Of a DNA stretch of 64,000 bases, positions 33,149 to 40,949 are shown in pieces (the stretch's first letter is position 1; every line of letters starts with the position of its first letter). A program made the position numbers and the translations under genes. Under the pieces are notes generated by a model that was not told the DNA's origin, did not search any database, and saw only the letters and a program-made list of their open reading frames with translations. Origin of the DNA: Pueribacillus sp041725775 (GTDB lineage Bacteria > Bacillota > Bacilli > Bacillales > UBA6769); assembly GCF_041725775.1 (NCBI RefSeq), contig NZ_JBEUEL010000001.1:124001-188000 (forward strand), read 5' to 3'.

Positions 33149-34544
33149 GTTTTTCTTCTCCTAATGCAGATAACATCGGTTTAAATTTAATCAATGTTTC
33201 CTCATATTCACTCATCGGATCTGAGTCAGCGACGAGACCAACGCCTGCAAATAATGACGCTTCATTTCCTTGCAATAAAGCTGAACGAATGGCAGCGGCG
33301 AACTCACCATTACCTTGATAATCTAACCAGCCAATTGGTGCTGCATACCAACCACGATCTAATTCTTCAATATGACGAATTTTTTCAACTCCTACGTTTT
33401 TTGGGTAACCTCCAAGTGCGGGTGTCGGGTGCATTGCCTCAATAATAGATAATAAGGAATGATGAGTAGCTCTTGCAGATATAGGTGTAAACAAATGTTG
33501 AATGTGTCGAGACTTGAAAAGAGTAGGTCCATCCGGGACTTCTACATCTTGACACATATGTTGTGCAACTTCTGTAATCATATCGACGACGAGCTGATGT
33601 TCATAACGGTTTTTATGATCATGGAGAAGGTAATTGCCTAATTGTTCGTCTTCTTCGTTTGTTTCTCCACGTTTCATAGAACCTGCAAGACATGTAAATA
33701 AAATGTGATCGTACTCTCTTTTTGCAAGACGTTCTGGTGTTGCACCGATGAAACAGTCACCCCCATTTTCAAAAGCAAATACGAAGCTAGATGTCTGTTC
33801 GTCAAGCAGTCGTTGTAGTGTCATTTCTGGTGAAAATGGGGTATTTGAAAATAAACGTAATTCTCTCGCGAGAACGACTTTTTTTAGTTTATGCTTTTTT
33901 ATTTCCTCGGTTGTTTTTTCAACGGTTTTTATCCAAGACTGTGGATTGATTTCTTCTTTTATAAAAGATGAACATTTCATTTCTTCCCTCGCCGTTTTTG
34001 GATGAAAAAGGGATTTACGCTCTCTTTCTGATTTTTCAGCGATTTCGCTCGGGTTATCTGTTTCACTTAAAAGAAAATTTGTCGTTAACGAAGCAGTACC
34101 TTTATAGATCGTTAACATATATTTAGGAAGGATTAATTTTGCATCAGGAAAAGATCTCCACAACTCCGTTTTTTCTTTTAATGGATCAAAACTAAATCCC
34201 CCTAAAATTGTAGGACCAGTCGCTGGAATCGATTCGTCTGAAACGATAATGGCGCCCTTTGTTAAATTTTTCCATTCACTATTTAATTCAGAAAAACGGT
34301 TTATTCCGCTAGCTTCGAGCGATACTTCTGAACTAATTCCGATTAAAATTAATTCTCGTTTTGGATCAGCCCAGAACGTTCGTGTATCGATTTTATTGTT
34401 GCAAACGGAGAAAAAAGCAAGGGCATCTTCGTTTGCAACTTTTGATGCCATGCTTACTATAATCGGACGGTTCAATTGTCTTGCTTTTTGAACGCCTTCA
34501 ACTAACTTTTCATAAAGTAGTTTTGGCTTTTTTATCGTAATCAC
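33141..34544 (-). CDS. menF: Isochorismate synthase
   Basis: Converts chorismate to isochorismate, the entry to menaquinone synthesis. A 467-residue chorismate-binding enzyme: the C-terminal half carries KKVVLAREL (K general base, near 221), CFIGATPERLAKRE, CLAGSMKRGETNEED (near 296-310), PTPALGGYPK and the Mg-binding region ending with FAGVGLVADSDPMSEYEETL. The weakly conserved N-terminal part is normal for the family. It is the first gene of the operon, with an ACAGGAGGAA site upstream and a promoter at 34576-34605. Confidence 0.95.
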   Translation of the reverse strand: MITIKKPKLLYEKLVEGVQKARQLNRPIIVSMASKVANEDALAFFSVCNNKIDTRTFWADPKRELILIGISSEVSLEASGINRFSELNSEWKNLTKGAIIVSDESIPATGPTILGGFSFDPLKEKTELWRSFPDAKLILPKYMLTIYKGTASLTTNFLLSETDNPSEIAEKSERERKSLFHPKTAREEMKCSSFIKEEINPQSWIKTVEKTTEEIKKHKLKKVVLARELRLFSNTPFSPEMTLQRLLDEQTSSFVFAFENGGDCFIGATPERLAKREYDHILFTCLAGSMKRGETNEEDEQLGNYLLHDHKNRYEHQLVVDMITEVAQHMCQDVEVPDGPTLFKSRHIQHLFTPISARATHHSLLSIIEAMHPTPALGGYPKNVGVEKIRHIEELDRGWYAAPIGWLDYQGNGEFAAAIRSALLQGNEASLFAGVGLVADSDPMSEYEETLIKFKPMLSALGEEKHD

Positions 34545-34575
34545 AGCAGATTCCTCCTGTAATTGAATCTATTCA

Positions 34576-34605
34576 AAGATACACCTTAAGCCCGTTTAAT
34601 GTCAA
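34576..34605 (-). promoter_or_regulatory. Probable sigma-A promoter of the men operon
   Basis: On the minus strand TTGACA and TATCTT are separated by 18 bases and precede the menF start by about 30 bases. It faces away from the menA promoter in the same intergenic region. Confidence 0.6.
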
Positions 34606-34637
34606 CAAACTAGCTAAGTCTTACCCACCATTTAACA

Positions 34638-34666
34638 TTGACAGGTGTTGGCTGTTCTTCTAAACT
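34638..34666 (+). promoter_or_regulatory. Probable sigma-A promoter of menA
   Basis: TTGACA (34638-34643) and TAAACT (34661-34666) with a 17-base spacer. The leader to menA is about 125 bases and holds a short hairpin CATCC/GGATG (about 34735-34758) but no recognised riboswitch. Confidence 0.6.
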
Positions 34667-34797
34667 TAAACTAGTATTTACCTTTATTAAGAAGAGTTAA
34701 AATTATCGCTATAAAGGTAGAGCCTTAGTCATTCATCCAAAAAAGTGATTCTGGATGTCATGCTTGGAGACGTATTTGATGAAGGGGAGAGAAGGCG

Positions 34798-35727
34798 ATG
34801 TCAGCTATTATTGAACGTCAAGAAGACGTGAAGCAACCTTCAGGCTGGCAAGTATGGTGGCGCTTGTTACGTCCGCATACGTTAACTGCAGCGTTTATTC
34901 CTGTATTTATCGGAACAATGCTTGCACTATTGTATGGAGAGTTTCACATGCTTCTTTTTCTAGCGATGTTATTTGCTTCCTTATTAATCCAAACAGCTAC
35001 GAATATGTTTAACGAATATTATGATTATAAACGCGGGCTCGATACGAAAGACTCCGTAGGGATCGGCGGTGCAATTGTAAGAGATGGTGTTGAACCAGCC
35101 GTTGTTTTACGACTCGGTCTTATTTTATTTGCGATTGCTCTATTGCTCGGAGTCTACATTTCAGCGACAACAAGTTGGTGGATTGCTGTTATAGGTGCGA
35201 TTTCAATGGCAGCGGGCTATTTCTATACAGGGGGTCCTTACCCGATTGCATATACTCCTTTCGGTGAAATCGTTTCTGGGTTCTTCATGGGTCTTGTCAT
35301 TATTCTTATTTCGTTCTTTATTCAAACGGGAACCGTTACGACCGAAAGCGTGTTAATCTCAATCCCAATTTCGATTTTGTGTGGTGCAATTTTAACATCG
35401 AACAACATTCGTGATCGTGAAGGTGATGAGAAAAGTGGACGAAGAACGCTTGCGATTCTTTTAGGACACGAAAACTCGATTAAATTTTTAGCTGCGATGT
35501 TTGCCGTTTCATATTTATGGATTGTCGGAATGGTGATTACAGGCTATGGTACATTGTGGTTGCTTCTCGTCTTTTTAAGTGTACCGAAAGCGATCCTAGC
35601 AACTAAGAGTTTTGTTGGAAAGACGCGTCCAGTTGAAATGATGCCAGCGATGAAAGCAACAGCTCAAATGCATACGATTTTTGGCTTTCTTGTCTCGATC
35701 GGTTTATTAATTGAATATATTTTCTGA
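34798..35727 (+). CDS. menA: 1,4-Dihydroxy-2-naphthoate polyprenyltransferase
   Basis: A UbiA-family integral membrane enzyme which joins the polyprenyl chain to dihydroxynaphthoate, giving demethylmenaquinone. The 309-residue protein has about eight or nine helices and both aspartate-rich motifs: NMFNEYYDYKRGLDT (N-x3-D-x3-D type, near 76-90) and NNIRDREGDEKSGRRTLA near 201-218. It is divergent from menF-D-H-B-E-C, so the complete late pathway apart from the methyltransferase lies in this region. GAAGGGGAGAG precedes the ATG. Confidence 0.95.
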   Translation: MSAIIERQEDVKQPSGWQVWWRLLRPHTLTAAFIPVFIGTMLALLYGEFHMLLFLAMLFASLLIQTATNMFNEYYDYKRGLDTKDSVGIGGAIVRDGVEPAVVLRLGLILFAIALLLGVYISATTSWWIAVIGAISMAAGYFYTGGPYPIAYTPFGEIVSGFFMGLVIILISFFIQTGTVTTESVLISIPISILCGAILTSNNIRDREGDEKSGRRTLAILLGHENSIKFLAAMFAVSYLWIVGMVITGYGTLWLLLVFLSVPKAILATKSFVGKTRPVEMMPAMKATAQMHTIFGFLVSIGLLIEYIF

Positions 35728-35887
35728 GAAAAACGGTGGCTAGTGCTATCGTTTTTTCTGTTTCGTGTCTATTTTTTTCGAAACTCAGTGTAGTACGTTT
35801 AAGGCGAAATGAAGTGCTATAAAAGGAATTTTCATACTCATGTCAAAAGTATAATATAGACTAAGAAAAAATGAAGAGGTGAATAAA

Positions 35888-37297
35888 ATGGAAATAACTG
35901 ATTTATCTGCAACTGAACTATGTAATCAAATTCAAATGAAACAACTATCTCCAGTGGAAGTGATGAATGCTTACTTAGAACGGATTGAACAAGAAAATAA
36001 AAAATGGAATGCATACGTTACGATGAATGATCAGGCGTTAGATGAAGCTAAAAAAGCGGAAGACGTGTTAATGAAAGGTGAAAGTGTTGGTGCTCTTCAC
36101 GGGATACCTATTGCGATAAAAGATTTAACCCCAACAGAAGGAATTGTGACAACTTATGGTTCACCTGTTTTTAAAGATTTTGTACCTAATTATGAACCAA
36201 CGTTTTTAAAAAGAGTGAAATCAGCCGGAGCGATCGTAATAGGCAAAACGAATACACCAGAATTTGGTCACAAAGGGACGACAGATAATCCGCTCTTTGG
36301 GACGACAAAAAACCCTTGGGATGAGACATTAACTCCGGGGGGTTCAAGTGGCGGCTCGGCAGCAGCAGTTGCTGGAAAGCTCGCTCCATTCGCTGAAGGT
36401 AGTGATGGAGGAGGTTCTATTCGTATTCCTGCATCGTTAACTGGGACTTTTGGTTTTAAGCCGACTTTTGGTGTTGTACCACATGATGGTAATCTGAAAA
36501 ATGTCTTCGGTTCTCAGCATCCTTACTTACATAATGGCCCAATGACGAGAACAGTAGAAGATGCTGTTTTGTTATTTTCGGTCATGCGAGGGTATGCAGA
36601 GGACGACCCTGATTCAGCGCCGATAACGGAAAAACATGAAATAAAAGCGTTGAAAGATATTAAAATTGCATACACTCCTAATTTCGGTTTATTCGAAATC
36701 TCTCATGACGTTTTATCAGTCATTCAAAAAGCTTGTAAAAATTTTACTGACCTCGGATGTCAAGTTGAAGAAGTGAACATTGATTTAGGTTTAAGCAAAC
36801 GCGATTTATTACGAACGTTTTCGGGCCTCTGGTGTGTTAGCTATGCGACAAACTATGGTGACCTTTACGATGCACAGCCAGAAAGCTTTTCAGATAATTT
36901 AGCAAAGATGATTGCAGTAGGCAGAAAAATAACGGCTGTAGATTATAAACGGTTAGATTGGAATCGTACGAAAGTTTGGAATGCGATTCAACAGCTTTTT
37001 CAAGAATATGATTATATCGTGTCCCCGACGTTAGCGACTACAGCTTTTGACCATCAATTCGCTGGTCCATCTGTCATTAATGGGAAAGAGGTAAATCCGG
37101 TAAACGATTGGATGCTAACCCAAGCATACAATCTTACAGGTCACCCAGCTGCTTCCTTGCCAGTTGGATTAACAGAAGCAGGATTGCCTGTCGGACTTCA
37201 AATAGCGAGTAAAAAGTTTGCAGATAACGAATTATTACAACTATGCAAACAATATGAGCACGCATTTGAAACATATATAAGTCCTCCAAACGTATGA
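35888..37297 (+). CDS. Amidase (amidase-signature family)
   Basis: A 469-residue amidase-signature hydrolase acting on an unknown amide. The Ser-cisSer-Lys triad is visible: K in GIPIAIKDLTPTEG (near 78), the cis-serine in TPGGSSGGSAAAVAGK (near 152-155) and the nucleophile serine in GSDGGGSIRIPASLTG (near 176). It lacks the company of gatC and gatB, so it is not part of the tRNA amidotransferase. The start is ATG 35888, with GAGGTG upstream; the in-frame GTG at 35879 is part of that site. It is probably monocistronic between menA and clpE. Confidence 0.9.
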   Translation: MEITDLSATELCNQIQMKQLSPVEVMNAYLERIEQENKKWNAYVTMNDQALDEAKKAEDVLMKGESVGALHGIPIAIKDLTPTEGIVTTYGSPVFKDFVPNYEPTFLKRVKSAGAIVIGKTNTPEFGHKGTTDNPLFGTTKNPWDETLTPGGSSGGSAAAVAGKLAPFAEGSDGGGSIRIPASLTGTFGFKPTFGVVPHDGNLKNVFGSQHPYLHNGPMTRTVEDAVLLFSVMRGYAEDDPDSAPITEKHEIKALKDIKIAYTPNFGLFEISHDVLSVIQKACKNFTDLGCQVEEVNIDLGLSKRDLLRTFSGLWCVSYATNYGDLYDAQPESFSDNLAKMIAVGRKITAVDYKRLDWNRTKVWNAIQQLFQEYDYIVSPTLATTAFDHQFAGPSVINGKEVNPVNDWMLTQAYNLTGHPAASLPVGLTEAGLPVGLQIASKKFADNELLQLCKQYEHAFETYISPPNV

Positions 37298-37398
37298 GTA
37301 TGTCATTTAAATCCGTTGCTGCTTTTGTAGTGACGGATTTAAAATTGTTGTTTTAAAAACTCGTATTGATAATTCCGAAAAAAATTTTCATAAAACAC

Positions 37399-37517
37399 TT
37401 GAAAGTCAAAGAAGGTCAGAGTATAATAAAAGCAAAGGTCAAAGTTGGTCAAGTAAAAGACCTAATTTAAGTTAATAAATTTTTTTCGAACAAAGGTCAA
37501 AGATAATCAAAGTCAAA
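37399..37517 (+). promoter_or_regulatory. clpE promoter with three CtsR operator sites
   Basis: TTGAAA (37399-37404) and TATAAT (37422-37427) with a 17-base spacer make a good sigma-A promoter. CtsR recognises tandem heptads of type A/GGTCAAA three bases apart. Site 1, AGTCAAA-gaa-GGTCAGA (37404-37420), fills the spacer. Site 2, GGTCAAA-gtt-GGTCAAG (37437-37453), covers the start of transcription. Site 3, GGTCAAA at 37495 with AATCAAA at 37505 and AGTCAAA at 37511, lies in the leader. This predicts tight heat-shock repression. Confidence 0.9.
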
Positions 37518-37574
37518 GCAAATAATAAACTTAGATTGCTAGGAAACTAGAAAAAATTAAAAAGGAGGAAATGA

Positions 37575-39695
37575 ATGATGGGAGTTTGTGAAAAATGTCA
37601 AACAAACAAAGCAACAATTCAGATGAAACTAGGTCTGAATGGAAAGATTCAACAATTTAAATTATGTGAAACTTGTTATCGTGAAATTCAAAAAGATAGT
37701 CAAGCTCAATTTCAATCGATGTTCGGAAATCATTTCAACGACATGTTCCAAGGTTTTATGAATGGTCAAGGTCATGGTCCTCAAGTACAGCAAAAAGTGC
37801 AACAGCAACAAGGTGGGTTACTTGAGCAACTTGGTCACAATTTAATGAATGATGCAAAAGCAGGACGCATCGATCCAGTTATCGGTCGAGATAAAGAAAT
37901 TGATCGCGTCATCGAAATTTTGAACCGTCGAAACAAAAATAATCCAGTGCTTATCGGAGAACCAGGAGTAGGAAAAACTGCAATTGCAGAAGGACTTGCT
38001 CTAAAAATTTATGAAGGAAACGTTCCGACCAAGTTATTGAACAAAGAAGTGTATTTGCTAGATGTGGCTTCACTCGTTGCAAATACAGGGATTCGCGGGC
38101 AATTTGAAGAAAGAATGAAGCAGCTTATTACTGAATTAAAGCAACGTCAAGATGTTATTTTATTCGTCGATGAGCTTCACTTAATCGTTGGTGCAGGAAC
38201 TGCGGAAGGCTCTTCTATGGATGTCGGAAATATTTTTAAACCTGCACTTGCACGCGGCGAACTTCAATTGGTCGGAGCAACAACGTTAAACGAATACCGT
38301 CAAATTGAGAAAGATGCCGCACTAGAACGTCGTTTTCAGCCTGTTGTTGTTGACGAACCATCTGTTGAAGCAACGCTAGAAATTTTGAAAGGTTTACAGC
38401 CAAAATACGAAGATTATCATGAAATTCGTTATTCTGATGATGCGCTAGAAGCGTGTGCGACTTTATCGCATCGTTATATTCAAGATCGATTCCTGCCAGA
38501 CAAAGCGATTGATTTGCTTGATGAAGCAGGTTCTAAGAAAAACTTAATTCAGTCCGCAACGGATCGTGGAAAAGCAGAAGCACGCTTACAAGAAATTATC
38601 GCTGAGAAAGAAAAAGCAGCAAGCGAAGAAGATTATGAACGTGCTGCTTACTTGCGAACAGAAGAACTACGAATTCAACAAGAGTTGGAACAAGCTGAAG
38701 AAAATGAAAAAGAAGTTGTAACTGTTGAAGATATTCAACAAATTATTGAAGAAAAAACAGGTATCCCTGTTACGAAACTTCAAGCAGATGAACAATCGAA
38801 ACTGCAAAACTTACAAGCAAATTTAGCGAAAAAAGTGATTGGTCAAGATGAAGCTGTTGAAAAAGTAGCTAAAGCGATTCGCCGTAGTCGTGCAGGTTTA
38901 AAAGCGAAAGATCGCCCAATCGGTTCATTTTTATTCGTTGGTCCTACAGGTGTAGGTAAGACAGAATTAACGCGAGTGTTAGCTGAAGAGTTATTTGGCT
39001 CGAAAGATGCGTTTATTCGTTTAGACATGAGTGAGTATATGGAAAAACATTCAGTTTCGAAAATTATCGGGTCACCTCCTGGGTATGTCGGACATGAAGA
39101 AGCAGGACAATTAACTGAAAAAGTTCGACGCAACCCTTACAGTATCGTGCTTTTGGATGAAATTGAAAAAGCACATCCAGACGTTCAGCATATGTTCTTG
39201 CAAATTATGGAAGACGGTCGATTAACTGATAGCCAAGGGCGCACAGTCAGTTTTAAAGATACAGTTATCATTATGACAAGTAATGCTGGTTCCGGCGTGA
39301 AAGAAATCAAAGTCGGGTTTAATGCAGACGAATCAAATGCTGTTGCTGATCTTGAAAGCTTAACCCCTTATTTCAAACCTGAGTTTCTTAACCGTTTTGA
39401 TAGCATTATTCGCTTTAAAGAATTAGATGAAGAACACTTGTTAGCGATCATTTCGCTCATGCTTGAAGAGCTAGAACAATCATTACAAGAAACAGGTAAA
39501 ACGATTGAAGTTAGCGAAGAAGCGAAGCGGAAACTTGTTGAACTTGGTTATGATCCTCGGTTTGGAGCAAGACCACTTCGCCGAGTGATTCAAGAAAAAA
39601 TCGAAGACAAAATTGCCGATGTTTTATTAGATGAACAAGACATCAAAAAAATGTATGTTGATGTCGAGTATGACGACATTGTTGTCAAGAAATAA
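37575..39695 (+). CDS. clpE: ATP-dependent Clp protease ATP-binding subunit ClpE
   Basis: A Hsp100 unfoldase that feeds damaged proteins to ClpP. The 706-residue protein starts with the zinc-binding domain which marks ClpE (C5-x2-C8 and C31-x2-C34), then a glutamine-rich linker (about 65-90). AAA domain 1 has Walker A GEPGVGKTA near 128 and the sequence FVDELH; a UVR-type coiled-coil segment (EEDYERAAYLRTEELRIQ) lies near 347-365; AAA domain 2 has Walker A GPTGVGKTE near 456 and ends in a C-terminal D2-small domain. It is controlled by the CtsR sites upstream and ends in a strong terminator. Confidence 0.97.
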   Translation: MMGVCEKCQTNKATIQMKLGLNGKIQQFKLCETCYREIQKDSQAQFQSMFGNHFNDMFQGFMNGQGHGPQVQQKVQQQQGGLLEQLGHNLMNDAKAGRIDPVIGRDKEIDRVIEILNRRNKNNPVLIGEPGVGKTAIAEGLALKIYEGNVPTKLLNKEVYLLDVASLVANTGIRGQFEERMKQLITELKQRQDVILFVDELHLIVGAGTAEGSSMDVGNIFKPALARGELQLVGATTLNEYRQIEKDAALERRFQPVVVDEPSVEATLEILKGLQPKYEDYHEIRYSDDALEACATLSHRYIQDRFLPDKAIDLLDEAGSKKNLIQSATDRGKAEARLQEIIAEKEKAASEEDYERAAYLRTEELRIQQELEQAEENEKEVVTVEDIQQIIEEKTGIPVTKLQADEQSKLQNLQANLAKKVIGQDEAVEKVAKAIRRSRAGLKAKDRPIGSFLFVGPTGVGKTELTRVLAEELFGSKDAFIRLDMSEYMEKHSVSKIIGSPPGYVGHEEAGQLTEKVRRNPYSIVLLDEIEKAHPDVQHMFLQIMEDGRLTDSQGRTVSFKDTVIIMTSNAGSGVKEIKVGFNADESNAVADLESLTPYFKPEFLNRFDSIIRFKELDEEHLLAIISLMLEELEQSLQETGKTIEVSEEAKRKLVELGYDPRFGARPLRRVIQEKIEDKIADVLLDEQDIKKMYVDVEYDDIVVKK

Positions 39696-39704
39696 AGTTT
39701 TGTT

Positions 39705-39743
39705 GCAATGTGCTATTTATTTAAGTAGCACATTGCTTTTTTT
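39705..39743 (+). terminator. Terminator of clpE
   Basis: GCAATGTGCTA and TAGCACATTGC form an 11-pair stem with a ten-base loop, followed by seven T. Confidence 0.93.
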
Positions 39744-39751
39744 AATGGTTT

Positions 39752-40105
39752 AGAAAACCCCAGGCTATGCCGGGGGTTCCAGAGAGCTTATAGCGTGGTA
39801 ACAAAAAAACCTCACTTCATGGTAGGATAAAGTTGGTTTCCCGACCACTTCATCTCGCCAAGAAGGAGGTATGCCCTTATGAAGGACATGAACAGTTTAG
39901 CACATACAACATGGAATTGTAAGTATCACATAGTCTTTGCCCCAAAATACAGAAGGCAGATCATTTATGGAAAATACAAAAAGAGTATTGGACAAATAAT
40001 AAGAGATTTATGTGAAAGGAAAGGTGTAATCATTCATGAAGCAAATGCCTGTCCAGATCATATCCACATGTTAGTTAGCACCAGTTCACACTGGTGGTTT
40101 TGATT
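39752..40105 (+). mobile_element. Internally deleted IS200/IS605-type element
   Basis: The left end has a hairpin (AACCCC and GGC pairing with GCC and GGGGTT, 39756-39778) and the right end has another (CACCAG/CTGGTG, 40079-40096), as in IS200-type elements that transpose as single strands by recognising terminal hairpins. Between them is the first half of a tnpA gene. The tnpA sequence runs straight into the right-end hairpin, so an internal deletion removed the rest. The element cannot move alone but keeps both ends and might be mobilised by a full copy elsewhere. Confidence 0.75.
39879..40103 (+). pseudogene. tnpA: Truncated IS200-type transposase (TnpA, HUH/Y1)
   Basis: 74 residues against the roughly 150 of a full TnpA. 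The start MKDMNSLAHTTWNCKYHIVF, then APKYRRQIIYGK and the metal-binding HUH motif HIHML (near 63-67) are normal. The sequence then changes to TSSHWWF, read out of the right-end hairpin. The catalytic tyrosine helix is missing, so the protein cannot cut DNA. An AAGGAGG site precedes the ATG. Confidence 0.85.
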
Positions 40106-40234
40106 TAAAGTGTTTATTTGCTGATATGATTTATATCGCTTTTAAACTTCGTATTTCAAGATTTTTTTTGCGAGACCCATACAAAAGAAGGGAGTGAAAA
40201 CCGCAAGAAAAAAATTTTCCTACAATTGTAGGAA

Positions 40235-40263
40235 TAGTCAAAAAGAATAATTCTTTTTATACT
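40235..40263 (+). promoter_or_regulatory. Possible promoter of the small RNA
   Basis: TAGTCA (40235-40240) and TATACT (40258-40263) with a 17-base spacer. It would start transcription near 40270. A perfect 14-base palindrome, CCTACAATTGTAGG (40219-40232), lies immediately upstream and could be an operator. Confidence 0.4.
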
Positions 40264-40267
40264 ATAT

Positions 40268-40422
40268 TTAAGCATTCATGATGACTTTGTCACACGACCT
40301 AGGCTAATGAATCTTGGACAAGCAGATGAATACACCCTTTACCCCTCCTTTTATGAAGAGCTTCTTCATAAAGATACAGCTTGTCCACATTGCGTGCCGA
40401 ATTGACGGCACGATTTTTTTTA
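40268..40422 (+). ncRNA. Candidate trans-acting small RNA with C-rich anti-Shine-Dalgarno stretch
   Basis: About 150 bases without a reading frame but with a clear fold. TGGACAAGC (40315-40323) pairs perfectly with GCTTGTCCA (40379-40387). Inside this stem lie an open C-rich stretch, CACCCTTTACCCCTCC (about 40333-40348), and a nine-pair hairpin TTTATGAAG/CTTCATAAA (40350-40372). A terminator CGTGCCG/CGGCACG plus a T-run (40393-40420) follows. CCCCTCC is complementary to a Shine-Dalgarno sequence, the hallmark of Gram-positive sRNAs such as RsaE/RoxS, FsrA and CsfG. I cannot tell which, if any, of these it is. Confidence 0.6.
40393..40420 (+). terminator. Terminator of the small RNA
   Basis: CGTGCCG and CGGCACG form a perfect seven-pair stem with a six-base loop followed, after one A, by eight or more T. 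Confidence 0.9.
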
Positions 40423-40493
40423 CACATTTCAAAATATGGTCGATTGTCATGCTAATTTAGTCATAAAAACAAAAAGTTAGGAGGGAATATCAT

Positions 40494-40625
40494 TTGGCGT
40501 ACCTACATTTAAAGGAAGTTTGGACTCCGTTAAAGCTCGTCAATGTTCGTTTTTTTCGTGAACCAAGCACAGGAAAATGGTACGTAAAAAAGAAAAATGA
40601 GAGACTTAGAAGATTACGCAGATAA
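40494..40625 (+). CDS. Basic microprotein, 43 residues, unknown function
   Basis: A TTG start at 40494 lies eight bases after a perfect AGGAGGG. The frame gives AYLHLKEVWTPLKLVN, then VRFFREPSTGKWYVKKK and NERLRRLRR before TAA. The protein is very basic, has two tryptophans and a positively charged tail, and no membrane helix. That composition would suit nucleic-acid or ribosome binding, which is an inference only. An inverted repeat GAGCCT/AGGCTC (40635-40662) follows as a weak terminator. No family is recognised. Confidence 0.5.
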   Translation: MAYLHLKEVWTPLKLVNVRFFREPSTGKWYVKKKNERLRRLRR

Positions 40626-40788
40626 TTTGTGATCGAGCCTTAGCAAATGAAGCTATAGGCTCACTGTTTTCTAAATTTTCAATCTTTGATTTTAAAAAGT
40701 ATATACGATTTATTTCATTTTTTAGACGGAGGTCAATGGAAAATATGGAGTGACGATATTTATAGTACGAACTCTATAACGATTCTAA

Positions 40789-40869
40789 CGTGTTCATCGT
40801 AAAAATTAACGTACTTGCGATGAACACGTCTCCATCAAACTAGAATCGGAGTACTTCATGCTCCGAGTC
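40789..40869. repeat. Two consecutive strong hairpins
   Basis: ACGTGTTCATCG (40789-40800) and CGATGAACACGT (40819-40830) form a perfect 12-pair stem. A second hairpin, AGAATCGGAG/CTCCGAGTCT with one mismatch, spans 40844-40869. Neither has a clear T-run. They lie just beyond the 3' end of the minus-strand CBS-domain gene. The remaining sequence from 40660 to 40949 shows no gene. Confidence 0.55.
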
Positions 40870-40949
40870 TGTAACGTATTAAATATTTATGCGGTTTTTC
40901 CATTCGTTAACAGTATTGAAGACGAAATCCTAATGATTTCATTCTATTG

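Noticed and set aside
40180..40250. An 18-codon frame after AAGGGAG starting with GTG near 40193
   Set aside because: Too short and of random composition, and it overlaps the palindrome and promoter proposed for the small RNA.
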